Part shown: positions 25,423-35,135 of the stretch, piece after piece
How positions within the stretch are numbered: position 1 is the first letter of the stretch
Layout of the letters: every line of letters starts with the position of its first letter
From: Flavobacterium sp. LC2016-13
Lineage (GTDB): Bacteria > Bacteroidota > Bacteroidia > Flavobacteriales > Flavobacteriaceae
NCBI RefSeq assembly: GCF_009707955.1
Contig: NZ_WMDQ01000003.1
Span: 468,670 to 532,669, forward strand
Reading direction: 5' to 3'
DNA: 64,000 nt
Notes under the pieces: generated by a model
Databases searched by the model: none
What the model saw: only the letters and a program-made list of their open reading frames with translations
What the model was told of the DNA's origin: nothing
Position numbers and translations under genes: made by a program

Positions 25423-28242
25423 ATGAATTTCTCATATAAAAACATTGCCATCAAAACACTCAAAGTGTTGGGAATAGCAATAGCATCTATTTTGCTATTG
25501 CTATTTCTCATTCCGTTACTTTTTCCCGGAAAAGTAGCTTCTGAAGTAAAAAAAATTGCAAACGAGAGATTAGATACAAAAATGGAATTCTCGAAATCGA
25601 GACTTTCGTTTTTTACGCATTTTCCATCATTAACCGTTTCGCTTGATGATTTGTCGCTTACAGGATCTGCTCCTTTTCGTAATGATACTTTGCTTAAAGC
25701 AGATCAGGTTGCGTTTGGAATAAACTTAAAAAGATTACTTTTTGACAATGAAGTAAAAATCAATAAACTATACGTTTCTAAAGCCTTAATAAATGTAATG
25801 GTAAACCAAAAAGGCCAGGCCAACTACAATATTTATATTGCTCCAGAAGATGACAAAGAAGATAAAAACAAAGCAAATAAACCTGAAGAAGGAACCGCAA
25901 TTCGTTTAGAACGTATTGATTTTGAAGATTGCCACGTTAAATACAACGATCGTTCTGCCAAAATTCTGATTGATGCAAAAGGTTTTAATTATGTTGGAAA
26001 AGGAAATCTAAGCGAAGATATTTTCGATTTAAATACAGATGCTAAAATTGACAATATCGATTTTTACTACAACAGAACCGCTTATCTGAGAAAAAAAGAA
26101 TTACGCGCTGATTTAATTACGAGAATCAATACGCATGCACTTTCATTTATTCTTCAAAAAAATGAATTGCGAATTAATAAACTGCCTTTACAATTTACCG
26201 GTTTGTTTACCATTTTAAGAGATGGTTATAAAATTAATATAAAAGCCGCTTCAAAAAATTCAACTTTAAAAGACCTATTTTCTGTAATGCCACCGGAATA
26301 TTTAGCCTGGATGGAAGAAACCGAAATTTCGGGTAAAAGTGATTTGCTTTTTTCTTTTAAAGGAGATTATAATGTTGCAAAAAAACAAAAACCGGATTTG
26401 GCATTCAATCTAAAAATTAATGAAGGCGCTATAAATTATCAAAATGCCCCTGCCCCATTAACCGATTTTCAGATGAATCTAAATGCGATTTTGCCTTCGC
26501 TTGATGTCGAAAAATTACTCATAAACTTAAAAACCTTAAAATTTAAAGTTGGTGAAAAAGATTATTTCACCGCTTATTTACACAGCAAAGGTTTTACAGA
26601 AATGAACGTAGATGCAAGTGTAAAAGGCGCATTAGATCTTGCCACCGTAGATGCAGCGATTGGCTTAAACACTATGGAATTAAAAGGAATTTTGAAAACC
26701 AATATTCAGGCAAAAGGTATTTTTAGCACATCAAAAAAACTATTTCCTAAAACCATTGGCGGAATTTCATTGCGAAATGGCTGGCTAAAAACAGATTCTT
26801 ATCCAAACCCAATTACTGATATTACTTTTATTGCCAATGTGCTCAACAAAGCCGGAACATTTCAGGATTTGATTGTGGCCGTTGCACCCGCTTCATTTGT
26901 GTTTGAAGGAAATCCGATGTATGTAAATGCAACGCTTTCTGACTTTAGTGATTTGGCTTATAATGCAAAAATAAAAGGCGAACTTAATGTGGGTCGCATC
27001 TATAAAGTCTTTTCTCAAAAAGGAGTTGAGATTACGGGTTATGCAAAAGCGGATCTTTCGCTAAAAGGAAAACAAAGTTATGCTACAACGGGACAATACA
27101 GTAAACTGGATAATCGCGGAACTATTATTCTTAAAAATATAAAAGCAACTTCTGAACTTTTCCCGAAAGCATTTTTTATTAAACAGGGAAATTTCCGTTT
27201 TCAAAATGAGAAAATGTGGTTTGAAAAATTTGATGCTTTTTACGGAAAATCTGATTTTGCCATTAATGGATATCTTCTTAATACGATCAATTACTTTTTA
27301 GAATCACACGGAACTTTGAGCGGAGATTTTAACCTGAAATCAAAACTGATTAATGTTGATGAATTTATGGCGCTCGAAAAAGGAGAAAATACAGATCGAA
27401 ACATTGAAGTTGACTATGCCAAAGAAGATCATCCGAAAATGAGCGGTGTCGTCATAATTCCTAAAAACCTAAATGTAGGACTTAAAACAGACGTTGATAA
27501 AGTTGAATATAACGGACTTGTTTTGAATAAGCTTAATGGAAAAGTTGGTATTACTAAAGGCGGTTTTTATTTAGAAAAAACAACTTTTAATATCATCGAT
27601 TGCATTTTAGGACTTGATGCTTCATACAAAGATGAGTCGCCAACATCTGCACATTTTGATGCTCATTTTACAGCCAAAGATTTTAGTGTACAACGAGCAT
27701 ACAAAGAAATTCCGATGTTTCATGATATGGTTACGGCTGCTGAAAAAGCAGAAGGAATTATTGGTATCGATTATAAAATCAAAGGCGATTTAGACGGAAA
27801 TATGGGACCTATTTATGAATCTCTTGAAGGTGACGGAATTTTGAATTTGAGAGATGTAAAAGTAAAAGGTCTTAAACTTTTTGACGGAATTAGTTCTAAA
27901 ACGGGACAAGATGGTTTAAATAATCCTGATATGAAAGGCATTGAAATTAAATCTAATATCGATAATAATTTAATTCATATCGAGCCATTTACTTTTAGTG
28001 TTGCCCGTTTTAAACCCACCATTAAAGGAACTACAAGTTTTGACGGATTGTTAGATTTAAGAATGCGATTAGGACTTCCGCCTTTTGGTTTAGTAGGTTT
28101 TCCTATTACGATTACGGGAACGCATGAGGATCCTAAAATTAAAATTTTCAGCAAAACCGGTCAACAAATTTTTGACGCCGTTTATGACGAAAAAAATAAT
28201 AAAGTCATCCGGAAAGAAAAGGTAAGTAAACGAAAAAGTTAA
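25423..28242 (+). CDS. AsmA-family protein (inner-membrane anchored, periplasmic)
   Basis: This encodes 939 residues: an N-terminal membrane segment (VLGIAIASILLLLFLIPLLF), the AsmA-type start (FPGKVASEVKKIANERLDTK then MEFSKSRLSFFTHFPSLTVS), and a long region rich in beta strands. AsmA/TamB/YhdP-type proteins are now viewed as bridge-like lipid-transfer proteins between the membranes. Its place 15 bp after mlaD fits a lipid-trafficking operon. The C terminus ends KVSKRKS with no barrel domain. Confidence 0.88.
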   Translation: MNFSYKNIAIKTLKVLGIAIASILLLLFLIPLLFPGKVASEVKKIANERLDTKMEFSKSRLSFFTHFPSLTVSLDDLSLTGSAPFRNDTLLKADQVAFGINLKRLLFDNEVKINKLYVSKALINVMVNQKGQANYNIYIAPEDDKEDKNKANKPEEGTAIRLERIDFEDCHVKYNDRSAKILIDAKGFNYVGKGNLSEDIFDLNTDAKIDNIDFYYNRTAYLRKKELRADLITRINTHALSFILQKNELRINKLPLQFTGLFTILRDGYKINIKAASKNSTLKDLFSVMPPEYLAWMEETEISGKSDLLFSFKGDYNVAKKQKPDLAFNLKINEGAINYQNAPAPLTDFQMNLNAILPSLDVEKLLINLKTLKFKVGEKDYFTAYLHSKGFTEMNVDASVKGALDLATVDAAIGLNTMELKGILKTNIQAKGIFSTSKKLFPKTIGGISLRNGWLKTDSYPNPITDITFIANVLNKAGTFQDLIVAVAPASFVFEGNPMYVNATLSDFSDLAYNAKIKGELNVGRIYKVFSQKGVEITGYAKADLSLKGKQSYATTGQYSKLDNRGTIILKNIKATSELFPKAFFIKQGNFRFQNEKMWFEKFDAFYGKSDFAINGYLLNTINYFLESHGTLSGDFNLKSKLINVDEFMALEKGENTDRNIEVDYAKEDHPKMSGVVIIPKNLNVGLKTDVDKVEYNGLVLNKLNGKVGITKGGFYLEKTTFNIIDCILGLDASYKDESPTSAHFDAHFTAKDFSVQRAYKEIPMFHDMVTAAEKAEGIIGIDYKIKGDLDGNMGPIYESLEGDGILNLRDVKVKGLKLFDGISSKTGQDGLNNPDMKGIEIKSNIDNNLIHIEPFTFSVARFKPTIKGTTSFDGLLDLRMRLGLPPFGLVGFPITITGTHEDPKIKIFSKTGQQIFDAVYDEKNNKVIRKEKVSKRKS

Positions 28243-28248
28243 AATCAA

Positions 28249-28737
28249 ATGAAAAAGAAAAAACAAGGCGGCAATAGTGCTTTCGAAAAATTTGCCTCAA
28301 AAGTTTCAAAAGCAGCAGGAAGTACAACTGCTTTTATTAGTGCTTTTTTAATAGTTGTAGTTTGGGCTATTTGTGGTCCCATTTTTAATTATTCTGAAAC
28401 GTGGCAACTGGTTATAAATACAGGAACGACGATTATTACTTTTCTGATGGTTTTTTTAATTCAGAAAGCTCAAAATAAAGATTCGCTGGCTATTCAATTA
28501 AAATTAAATGAATTGGTGGCTTCAAATGAATATTCGAGCAACAGCCTTGTCGATATTGAAAGTATGACGGAAGAAGAAATGATTATCGTTCAAAAATACT
28601 ATCACAGACTTAGTGAACTTGCTAAAAAAGACGAAAGCGTGAGAACCTCGCATTCTATTGCCGAAGCACACGAACAACACGAACGTAAAGACAAAAACAG
28701 AACGAAATTGCGTACCCAAAAAATCACAAAAAAATGA
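28249..28737 (+). CDS. Low-affinity iron permease family protein
   Basis: This encodes 162 residues: a basic N terminus, two membrane segments (ISAFLIVVVWAICGPIF and INTGTTIITFLMVFLIQKAQ), and the family's NKDSLAIQLKLNELVAS stretch followed by a charged helical tail rich in His/Glu/Lys. Bacterial members match the fungal Fet4-type family only partly and transport has rarely been shown, so the name gives family and not proven function. It starts 6 bp after asmA and overlaps the next gene by 4 bp (ATGA). Confidence 0.8.
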   Translation: MKKKKQGGNSAFEKFASKVSKAAGSTTAFISAFLIVVVWAICGPIFNYSETWQLVINTGTTIITFLMVFLIQKAQNKDSLAIQLKLNELVASNEYSSNSLVDIESMTEEEMIIVQKYYHRLSELAKKDESVRTSHSIAEAHEQHERKDKNRTKLRTQKITKK

Positions 28738-29933
28738 AGCTACGCTCAACAGAAACTTTCTGGCCTCTAAAACATGCGATGGATATTAGTTATCCGTCGT
28801 TAGAATCAGATATAGAAACTGAAATTTTAATTATTGGCGGCGGAATAACCGGTGCTTTAATCGCTTACAAACTCATAAACGAAGGAAAAAAAATTATCCT
28901 GGTCGATCGCAGAGATGTTGCCAACGGAAGCACGGCTGCCAGCACGGCTTTACTGCAATATGAAATTGATGTTTCGCTACATGATCTTATAAAATTAAGA
29001 GGCGAAAAATGTGCCCTTGATAGTTATAATAACGGTAAAAAAGCAATTTTTGACTTGCGAACTATTGTTGATGACATAAAAAGCGATTGTCAGTTTGAGT
29101 TTAAAAAAAGTATTTATTTTTGTTCGCTCAAAAAAGATCTTCCATTTCTAAAAACAGAATTCAAAAGCCGTAAAGAACATGGTTTTGATGTTACCTGGCT
29201 CGAAAAATGGGATTTAGAAAAATTAGGTTTAAATGCACTTGCCGCAATAGAATCTAAAACAGCTGCGGTCATGGATCCGTATAAATTAGCGCAGGATTTA
29301 TTGGAGTATTGTGAGAAAAAAGGAATGCAGATTTTTGATCGTACCAATATTACTTCCGTTCACAAACACAAAAATAAACTTGTAGCACACACAGATGACA
29401 AATTTGACATTACCGCAGATCATATCATTCGTTGCAGCGGTTACGAAAGCACTGAAACTATTGCTGAAAAAATTGTCGATTTAAAAAGTACTTATGTCAT
29501 AGCATCTGAAAATATTCCTGAATTATCAAGTGCTTTTAAAAAGGCTATTTTTTGGGATACCTCAACGCCTTATTTATATTTTAGGGCAACTGCAGATAAC
29601 AGAATCATAGTAGGCGGCGGCGATGAAGAGTTTAAAGATCCTAAAAGACGAGATAAACTTTTACCAAAAAAAGAACAATTTCTGCTAAAGAAATTCCAAA
29701 GAAAATTTCCGAAAATCAACTTTAAGATAGATTATTCCTGGGCAGGAACTTTTGGAGAAACCAAAGATGGTCTTCCCTATTTTGGAAAACCTAATCCTGA
29801 AAAAAACGAACATTATGTTCTTGGTTTCGGAGGAAACGGAATCACTTTCAGCGTTATAGGCATGAACTCAATTTTATATTCGATTGAAGATAAAAGCCAT
29901 CCGGATTTGGAGTATTATAAATTTCATAGGTAG
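28734..29933 (+). CDS. FAD-dependent oxidoreductase (DAO/glycine oxidase-like)
   Basis: This encodes 399 residues. The dinucleotide motif is IETEILIIGGGITGALIAYK with the family Asp/Arg end VDRRDVANGSTAAS, where the -GSTAAS- loop contacts FAD. The C-terminal GETKDGLPYFGKPNPEKN and VLGFGGNGITFSVIG are typical of DAO-family enzymes that oxidise amines. Substrate unknown. Last gene of the lipid-transport/iron operon; its ATG overlaps the preceding stop. Confidence 0.87.
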   Translation: MKLRSTETFWPLKHAMDISYPSLESDIETEILIIGGGITGALIAYKLINEGKKIILVDRRDVANGSTAASTALLQYEIDVSLHDLIKLRGEKCALDSYNNGKKAIFDLRTIVDDIKSDCQFEFKKSIYFCSLKKDLPFLKTEFKSRKEHGFDVTWLEKWDLEKLGLNALAAIESKTAAVMDPYKLAQDLLEYCEKKGMQIFDRTNITSVHKHKNKLVAHTDDKFDITADHIIRCSGYESTETIAEKIVDLKSTYVIASENIPELSSAFKKAIFWDTSTPYLYFRATADNRIIVGGGDEEFKDPKRRDKLLPKKEQFLLKKFQRKFPKINFKIDYSWAGTFGETKDGLPYFGKPNPEKNEHYVLGFGGNGITFSVIGMNSILYSIEDKSHPDLEYYKFHR

Positions 29934-29940
29934 TTTTTAA

Positions 29941-30012
29941 GGTACTAAGGTTCTAAGTTACTAAGATTCTGAGTTTTTTCTCTTAGTACCTTAGCAACTT
30001 AGAACCTTAGCG
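29941..30012. repeat. CTAAG-type inverted repeat between convergent genes
   Basis: The arms CTAAGGTTCTAAGTTACTAA (29945...) and TTAGCAACTTAGAACCTTAG (about 29991-30010) form an imperfect hairpin directly after the oxidoreductase stop and before the MarR-GNAT stop. The same motif recurs at 31018-31050, 31196-31246, 33679-33709 and 36053-36091. Confidence 0.7.
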
Positions 30013-30015
30013 ACT

Positions 30016-30966
30016 TTACAAGACTAACTCCATCTGAATATTACAACGTTTATAAGGCGTTGCTAAACCGGAAATTTTTTGAAAACCCAGTTTATGATAT
30101 AAATTAATAGCCGGTTTTAAGATTGTATTGCTTTCGAGATATAATTTTTTGGCACCTTGTTTTTTGGCACTTTCAACAATTGCTTGTCCTAAAAGCCAGC
30201 CAATATTTTTGCCTTGTGCTTTGGGAGAAACCGCCATTTTTGCCAGTTCAAAATCATAATTTTCATCCTTCATTTTAATCATGGCGCAAACACCAACAGG
30301 TTCATTTTGGTATAAAGCAACAAAAATCTTTCCGCCTTTGTCTAATATATATTCTTTTGGATGGTCTAATGCTTTATAATCTGCTTCCTCCATTTCAAAA
30401 TACGTCGAAATCCATTCTACATTCAATGCCCTAAACGCATCCTGATATTTAGGCTCGTATTCAACAATTTGAACATCCTGACTTTCTCTTGTTTTTTTAT
30501 GCTCGTTTACTCGTTTAAACAATGATTTTTGCTCCAGTAAAAACTCCCATTCTTCAAGCGCCGCCCATAAATTATGGTTTGATTCTGCAATTAAAGATTC
30601 AACAGCAGCTTCTACATCAATACATTGCAGTTTTATTTTCTGAGACAAAAGCAAACCTTCCTTCGTTAAAACAACAATGTTCCTGCGTTTATCATTGGTT
30701 TTCTCATTTTCCTCTACCAAACCAGCAGTAATCATTTCCTGAACAATCTTACTTACCGAAGGTTGAGAATGTCCAATTTCATTCGCAATTTCCGTAATTG
30801 TTATTTCCCTTTCTTCCGTCAATACATAAAACACCGGAAACCATTTGGGCATAAAATCTACACCATAAAGTTCATAAATTTTCGTCGCATCATCTGTGAT
30901 ACTTGCTGTCATTAATCGTAATCTGCTTCCTAAAGCAACCTTACCAACTTTGTCAAAAAAATCCAT
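30016..30966 (-). CDS. MarR-type regulator fused to a GNAT acetyltransferase
   Basis: This encodes 316 residues. The N-terminal MarR winged helix is at ~25-140 (REITITEIANEIGHSQPSVS then KIVQEMITAGLVEENEK with wing TNDKRRNIVVLTKEG). The C-terminal GNAT domain is at ~165-310: acetyl-CoA loop MAVSPKAQGKNIGWLLGQAI and end YLESNTILKPAINLYHKLGF. Such MarR/GNAT fusions are a known but little-studied architecture, thought to couple DNA binding with acetylation of a small molecule or protein. Targets unknown. It is monocistronic. Confidence 0.88.
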   Translation of the reverse strand: MDFFDKVGKVALGSRLRLMTASITDDATKIYELYGVDFMPKWFPVFYVLTEEREITITEIANEIGHSQPSVSKIVQEMITAGLVEENEKTNDKRRNIVVLTKEGLLLSQKIKLQCIDVEAAVESLIAESNHNLWAALEEWEFLLEQKSLFKRVNEHKKTRESQDVQIVEYEPKYQDAFRALNVEWISTYFEMEEADYKALDHPKEYILDKGGKIFVALYQNEPVGVCAMIKMKDENYDFELAKMAVSPKAQGKNIGWLLGQAIVESAKKQGAKKLYLESNTILKPAINLYHKLGFQKISGLATPYKRCNIQMELVL

Positions 30967-31017
30967 AATATAGTTGATTACATAATTAGTTATGCAAATA
31001 TATTCTTTTTTTAGATA

Positions 31018-31246
31018 TTAAGGTTCTTAGGAGCTAAGTTTCTAAGTTTTTTTCTGAATTTAGAATAAATTCTAAGTAATTATTTATTGACATTACTTCA
31101 ATAACGACGAAAGACGCACTCCTGTGCGTCTCTACGGAAAATCTTTTTTTTATTTTTGAAAATACCTCAGCAACTGAACATCTAAGCCACTTCACACATT
31201 TAAGAAAACCTTAGAAACTTAGTCACTTAGTACCTCAGCACCTTAA
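31018..31246. repeat. Composite repeat region between two regulators
   Basis: CTAAG-type repeats stand at both ends (31018-31050 and 31196-31246) in opposite orientation. In the middle is a perfect hairpin, AGACGCAC...GTGCGTCT with loop TCCT (31112-31131), followed by CTACGG. There is no gene. Confidence 0.65.
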
Positions 31247-31249
31247 AAA

Positions 31250-32272
31250 CTAAGCTGTAATGGCCAGCGGATTCAAATTAAATTTATATTCTTTTGGGCT
31301 GCAATTGAATTTTTGTTTGAAGATTTTAGAGAAGTAGCTTCTGCTTGTAAAGCCAATACAGTATACAATTTCTGATATATTTAAGTCTGAAGTTCTAATT
31401 AGGATTTCGGCTTTTAGAACTCGCATGTGTGTTATGTAGTCGTTTACAGTTCGGTTATGAATCATTTTAAAACCTTCCTGCAATTTATTTGGCGATAAAC
31501 CTGATCTTTTGCTTAATGATTTAATCGTAAAGGCTTCTTCAGGATTTGCTTTTATGGCTTCAGAAAGTTCTTTTATTTCTTCCATCTCCCGTAAAGTCAA
31601 ACAATTGGCATCTTTAGAAGCAGCAAGTAAATCGTCTGTATGTTGTTGAATTTCCATAGCCAGGATAATTCTTAATATTCCTTCTTTCAATAAATTACGA
31701 ACAATTCCTTTTTGATTTATGGCGTTTAATTGTTCTATTTTTTCGGCAATTCTTAAATTATATGAACCTAAATAGAAGAAGTCTTCCGGAGTATTTTCAT
31801 CAAAAAAAGTTTCTTTTACTTTTTCATTAAGACAATTTGTTTGCTTGTTTCCTGTTTGAGTACCAACAATAATCAAAGTGAATTTAGTTTTAGTATCTTT
31901 TTCAAAAAACAAAACATGTTCCTGATCTTCTTTTGAGGAAAGAATAGCAGTTTGAAACGTTTTCAATTTTCTTTCTTCACCCAAAATGCCAAAACTGTGA
32001 GATAAATTTCCTTTAGAGCAATATGCAAAATAAACAGGAGACGCTTTCAAATTCGTTATATTCATTCTCACATCAACGGCAAAAGTCATGTCAAACTGAA
32101 TGTACGAAATGTCATCGTTAAATGAAGAGCCAATAATAGATCCCTTTGCAAAATTATTGTTGACTTCTAAAGTATATTCGTCTAAATCGAATGTTACTTT
32201 TCCGCCAACATTTAAAGCTAACTCTTCAAAAATATTATTTATTCTCTCTGTATTTATCTCAACTATTTTCAT
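31250..32272 (-). CDS. AraC family transcriptional regulator
   Basis: This encodes 340 residues with a C-terminal AraC double HTH: FTIKSLSKRSGLSPNKLQEG at about 245-265, and the second helix pair INISEIVYCIGFTSRSYFSK-like (seen as LNISEIVYCIGFTSRSYFSK) followed by FKQKFNCSPKEYK. The N-terminal half has no recognised ligand domain but is beta-rich. The target is not evident; the neighbours are unrelated. Confidence 0.87.
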   Translation of the reverse strand: MKIVEINTERINNIFEELALNVGGKVTFDLDEYTLEVNNNFAKGSIIGSSFNDDISYIQFDMTFAVDVRMNITNLKASPVYFAYCSKGNLSHSFGILGEERKLKTFQTAILSSKEDQEHVLFFEKDTKTKFTLIIVGTQTGNKQTNCLNEKVKETFFDENTPEDFFYLGSYNLRIAEKIEQLNAINQKGIVRNLLKEGILRIILAMEIQQHTDDLLAASKDANCLTLREMEEIKELSEAIKANPEEAFTIKSLSKRSGLSPNKLQEGFKMIHNRTVNDYITHMRVLKAEILIRTSDLNISEIVYCIGFTSRSYFSKIFKQKFNCSPKEYKFNLNPLAITA

Positions 32273-32483
32273 TTTGCGTGGATTTAAAATTCTAACTTTA
32301 TTTGTGATAGATTTTTAAATACTATAGAATTCGTTGTAGAAGATTGAATTCAAAGAAAAATCTATAATTCAAAGTTCGTTTAATCATGCATCGAAAATGT
32401 TATATAATTTTTGTATTATGTTTTATAATTATCTCTAAATGATTATTTTAACATTAAACCTTTTCGCTAAATTAATTCATAAT

Positions 32484-32969
32484 ATGAAGAGTTTTTCATT
32501 TGCCCCAATAACTTCTGAAAATGCTAACATTTTGATTTTAGGCACAATGCCCGGAACAAAGTCGTTAGAATTAAATCAGTATTATGGTCATAAACAAAAT
32601 AATTTCTGGAAATTTATGTTCACCATTTTAAAAGAAGATTTTTCAGATGATTATCAAATCAGGAAAGCTCTTTTACAAAAAAACAATATTGCTTTATGGG
32701 ATGTTTTGCAATTTTGCGATCGAATTGGAAGTTTGGACAGCGCTATTAAAAATGAAATTGCCAATGATTTTGAGTCGTTTTTAAAAACACATCCAAACAT
32801 AAAAACAATACTTTTTAATGGTCAAAAAGCGGCTGCATTTTTCAAAAAATATGTTCATTTAAATAAACCTTATAATTTAATTACACTTCCCTCATCAAGT
32901 CCGGCAAATGCAAGTCAATCCTTCAATTTGAAGTTGGAAGAATGGAAAATAATTCAAAGTTTCATATAG
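32484..32969 (+). CDS. DNA-deoxyinosine (hypoxanthine) glycosylase, UDG superfamily
   Basis: This encodes 161 residues from MKSFSFAPITSENANILIL; the frame is open 45 nt further upstream, but that extension is not family-like. Motif 1 is ILGTMPGTKSLELNQYYGHK followed by QNNFWKFM, and motif 2 is LPSSSPANAS near the C terminus, as in the UDG-superfamily branch that removes hypoxanthine from DNA. It acts in base excision repair. Single gene. Confidence 0.85.
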   Translation: MKSFSFAPITSENANILILGTMPGTKSLELNQYYGHKQNNFWKFMFTILKEDFSDDYQIRKALLQKNNIALWDVLQFCDRIGSLDSAIKNEIANDFESFLKTHPNIKTILFNGQKAAAFFKKYVHLNKPYNLITLPSSSPANASQSFNLKLEEWKIIQSFI

Positions 32970-33160
32970 AAAACAAGAACGTTTGAATTCTATAATATTA
33001 TAGCTTTAAAATGTAACAAAAAGAAACTGCTGTACTATAATTTTACCATAGGTTTTGAGATATTTAAATAATTGAAAATCTCGTATTTTATAAAGACTCA
33101 CTATTTATAAAGTACAATAATAGATACGATTATAAAAATATTGGTTGTTAGTTTATTTTA

Positions 33161-33193
33161 AACAAAAGCTATTCTTTTAGAGTAGCTTTTGTT
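33161..33193. terminator. Hairpin AACAAAAGCTA / TAGCTTTTGTT
   Basis: Perfect 11-bp stem with an 11-nt loop, 190 bp after the glycosylase gene and 34 bp before the next. It may be a terminator (T-rich on both strands) or part of the leader of the 33227 gene. Confidence 0.5.
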
Positions 33194-33226
33194 AATTTAA
33201 CACCTTATATTTAATGTAAAAAAGTC

Positions 33227-33661
33227 ATGAAAGTTCAAACTTATTCAAACCACATCAGGTTTTATCGTTGGCACCATTTTGTCTACTATCCTATTCTTAT
33301 ACTATTTTTAATAGCAAGTATTTATTTTGCTTTTCATTCAGATGAACCTTTAATATGGTCCTTTATTAGTGTTGGTTTTGTGTTTTTATTTTGTCTGGCC
33401 TTTATGTTACGCCAGCATTACGCCCTTATTTTACAAAACAGGATCGTTCGGTTAGAACTTCGTTATCGCTACTTTACACTTACAGGAAAAAGGCTCGAAG
33501 AATTTGAATATAAATTAACCGATGATCAGATATTTGGTTTACGTTTTGCTCCTGATAATGAATTACTTCAACTTATCGAAGATGCAATAAAAAACAACTT
33601 AACAGGCGATGCCATCAAAAAAGCAATTGTACACTGGAAAGCTGATTATAACAGAGTTTGA
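33227..33661 (+). CDS. DUF6526-type membrane protein
   Basis: This encodes 144 residues: two hydrophobic segments (VYYPILILFLIASIYFAF and FISVGFVFLFCLAFML) after an N-terminal NHIRFYRWHHFVYYP, then a soluble, charged C-terminal half with RIVRLELRYRYFTLTG. This order matches a conserved Bacteroidota membrane family of unknown function. Monocistronic. A CTAAG-type repeat follows the stop. Confidence 0.7.
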   Translation: MKVQTYSNHIRFYRWHHFVYYPILILFLIASIYFAFHSDEPLIWSFISVGFVFLFCLAFMLRQHYALILQNRIVRLELRYRYFTLTGKRLEEFEYKLTDDQIFGLRFAPDNELLQLIEDAIKNNLTGDAIKKAIVHWKADYNRV

Positions 33662-33678
33662 TCTTTTTGATCTTTTGA

Positions 33679-33709
33679 AGTTCTAAGATTCTGAGATGCT
33701 AAGGTTCTA
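33679..33709. repeat. CTAAG-type repeat after the DUF6526 gene
   Basis: TTCTAAGATTCTGAGATGCT followed by AAGGTTCTAAG. One arm only. Confidence 0.6.
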
Positions 33710-34885
33710 AGATTTTTGAACTTTTCTTTTTAGATTGAACAAAATATAAATCAAAAAAAGTAGTAACCAAACGGTTATAATAACACCGAAAAAAATCGCA
33801 ATAATTGACGGATGAAGATAATTTGGTTCATAAAATAACTTGTCAAGTGTTGTAAATTTTTCTGTTAAAGCCTTTCTGTCAAAATTATTTCTAATCGCAT
33901 TTAGCGGTTCATTATTATGCTCTTTATAATAATAAACATCTGCTGTAAGCTGTTTAGGAACAATATGGGTTTCGATATTATATTTTTTCAATAAAGTATC
34001 CAGCTTTTTAAAATTATTAAGCAGCGAATCCTGTTTGTATTTATAAATCAATTTATATCGTTTTACAGCTGATTTGTATTTTTGTTTATCTATAGAAACC
34101 TCATCAATAGCTTTAAACAAAGAGTTATTCTCTAAAAAAACACAAATATCTTCGTCATATCTTGGGTTTACTTCCATTCCCCTATAGACAATTTCAATAC
34201 TGTCCTTAGTTGTTTTCTTAGTAATGATTCTTTGTGTAAACACCTCTTTATAAACAACTAAACTATCTAACAGAGGGTTAATTCGACGCGCTATTTTAGT
34301 ATATTCTGCTGTAAGCATTTTCAAAGTATCAATACTATAATACTTGCTTTCTGTAATATAGTTATCATCTGATATTTTGGTACTGTCGATTTCTTCTTTA
34401 ACCGGATAAGGTTTTGGATATAAAATATTTACGGGATTAAACAACTTCTCAGAACTATACGAAGTATAATTATATAAAAACGGATTTAAAACATTGAGTA
34501 AAGTTTTGTCTTTATTGAAATTAGTTTCAGGTAATTCTGTTTTCAATTTTGCATTCAATCCAAAACTATAACTTATAAAAAAAGAGAAACTCAAAAAAGA
34601 TACGAGCAATAATAGTGAACCGACTTTAAAAAGCATAACAAACGAATATTGCTGTTTAGAATGATTTCTCACTAAAAAAATCAGGAAGAAAAACAAAAAC
34701 AATCCGCTAATAAAAAAGTGGGAAATCGAAACATCATCATAAAACTTGAATCTGTAAAACTCCGTATAAATATCAATATTCCTAATTCCTTCAAATTGAA
34801 AATAGCCATATAAAAAATATCCAAAATGTATTAAAAGCAATAATACAAAAGACTTGATAAAGAACTGTTTAAGTGTTTTAGTCAT
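33707..34885 (-). CDS. Membrane protein with large extracytoplasmic domain, unknown
   Basis: This encodes 392 residues. Three hydrophobic segments lie in the first 110 residues (about 11-30, 54-72 and 85-108), then ~245 hydrophilic, Lys/Asp/Tyr-rich residues, then one C-terminal membrane segment (IIAIFFGVIITVWLLLFLIY, ~360-385). I do not recognise a domain. The gene stands alone and has no operon partner. Confidence 0.65.
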   Translation of the reverse strand: MTKTLKQFFIKSFVLLLLIHFGYFLYGYFQFEGIRNIDIYTEFYRFKFYDDVSISHFFISGLFLFFFLIFLVRNHSKQQYSFVMLFKVGSLLLLVSFLSFSFFISYSFGLNAKLKTELPETNFNKDKTLLNVLNPFLYNYTSYSSEKLFNPVNILYPKPYPVKEEIDSTKISDDNYITESKYYSIDTLKMLTAEYTKIARRINPLLDSLVVYKEVFTQRIITKKTTKDSIEIVYRGMEVNPRYDEDICVFLENNSLFKAIDEVSIDKQKYKSAVKRYKLIYKYKQDSLLNNFKKLDTLLKKYNIETHIVPKQLTADVYYYKEHNNEPLNAIRNNFDRKALTEKFTTLDKLFYEPNYLHPSIIAIFFGVIITVWLLLFLIYILFNLKRKVQKS

Positions 34886-35135
34886 GTTTTTTTAGGTTAT
34901 TACTCTCAAATATAGAGAATCAAAACTACAGGATTGTGTTTTTTGGGCTTTAAAATCACAAAATTTCGCTCACATTGTTTTTATAGAAATTCTAGTCTTT
35001 TTAACCAAAAATCTATTTAGCTAAATATCAGATTGTTAAATAAAATAATATAAGTAAAAACTGTAAAATGAATGATTTTTTTTGTTAACTTTATTGTTAA
35101 AATTATTGTCAATAAAAACTAAAAAAATAAATCTT

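Noticed and set aside
25251..25511. Ser/Phe-rich minus-strand ORF
   Set aside because: It is the mirror of the Lys/Glu tail of the MlaD-type protein (poly-purine strand read backward).
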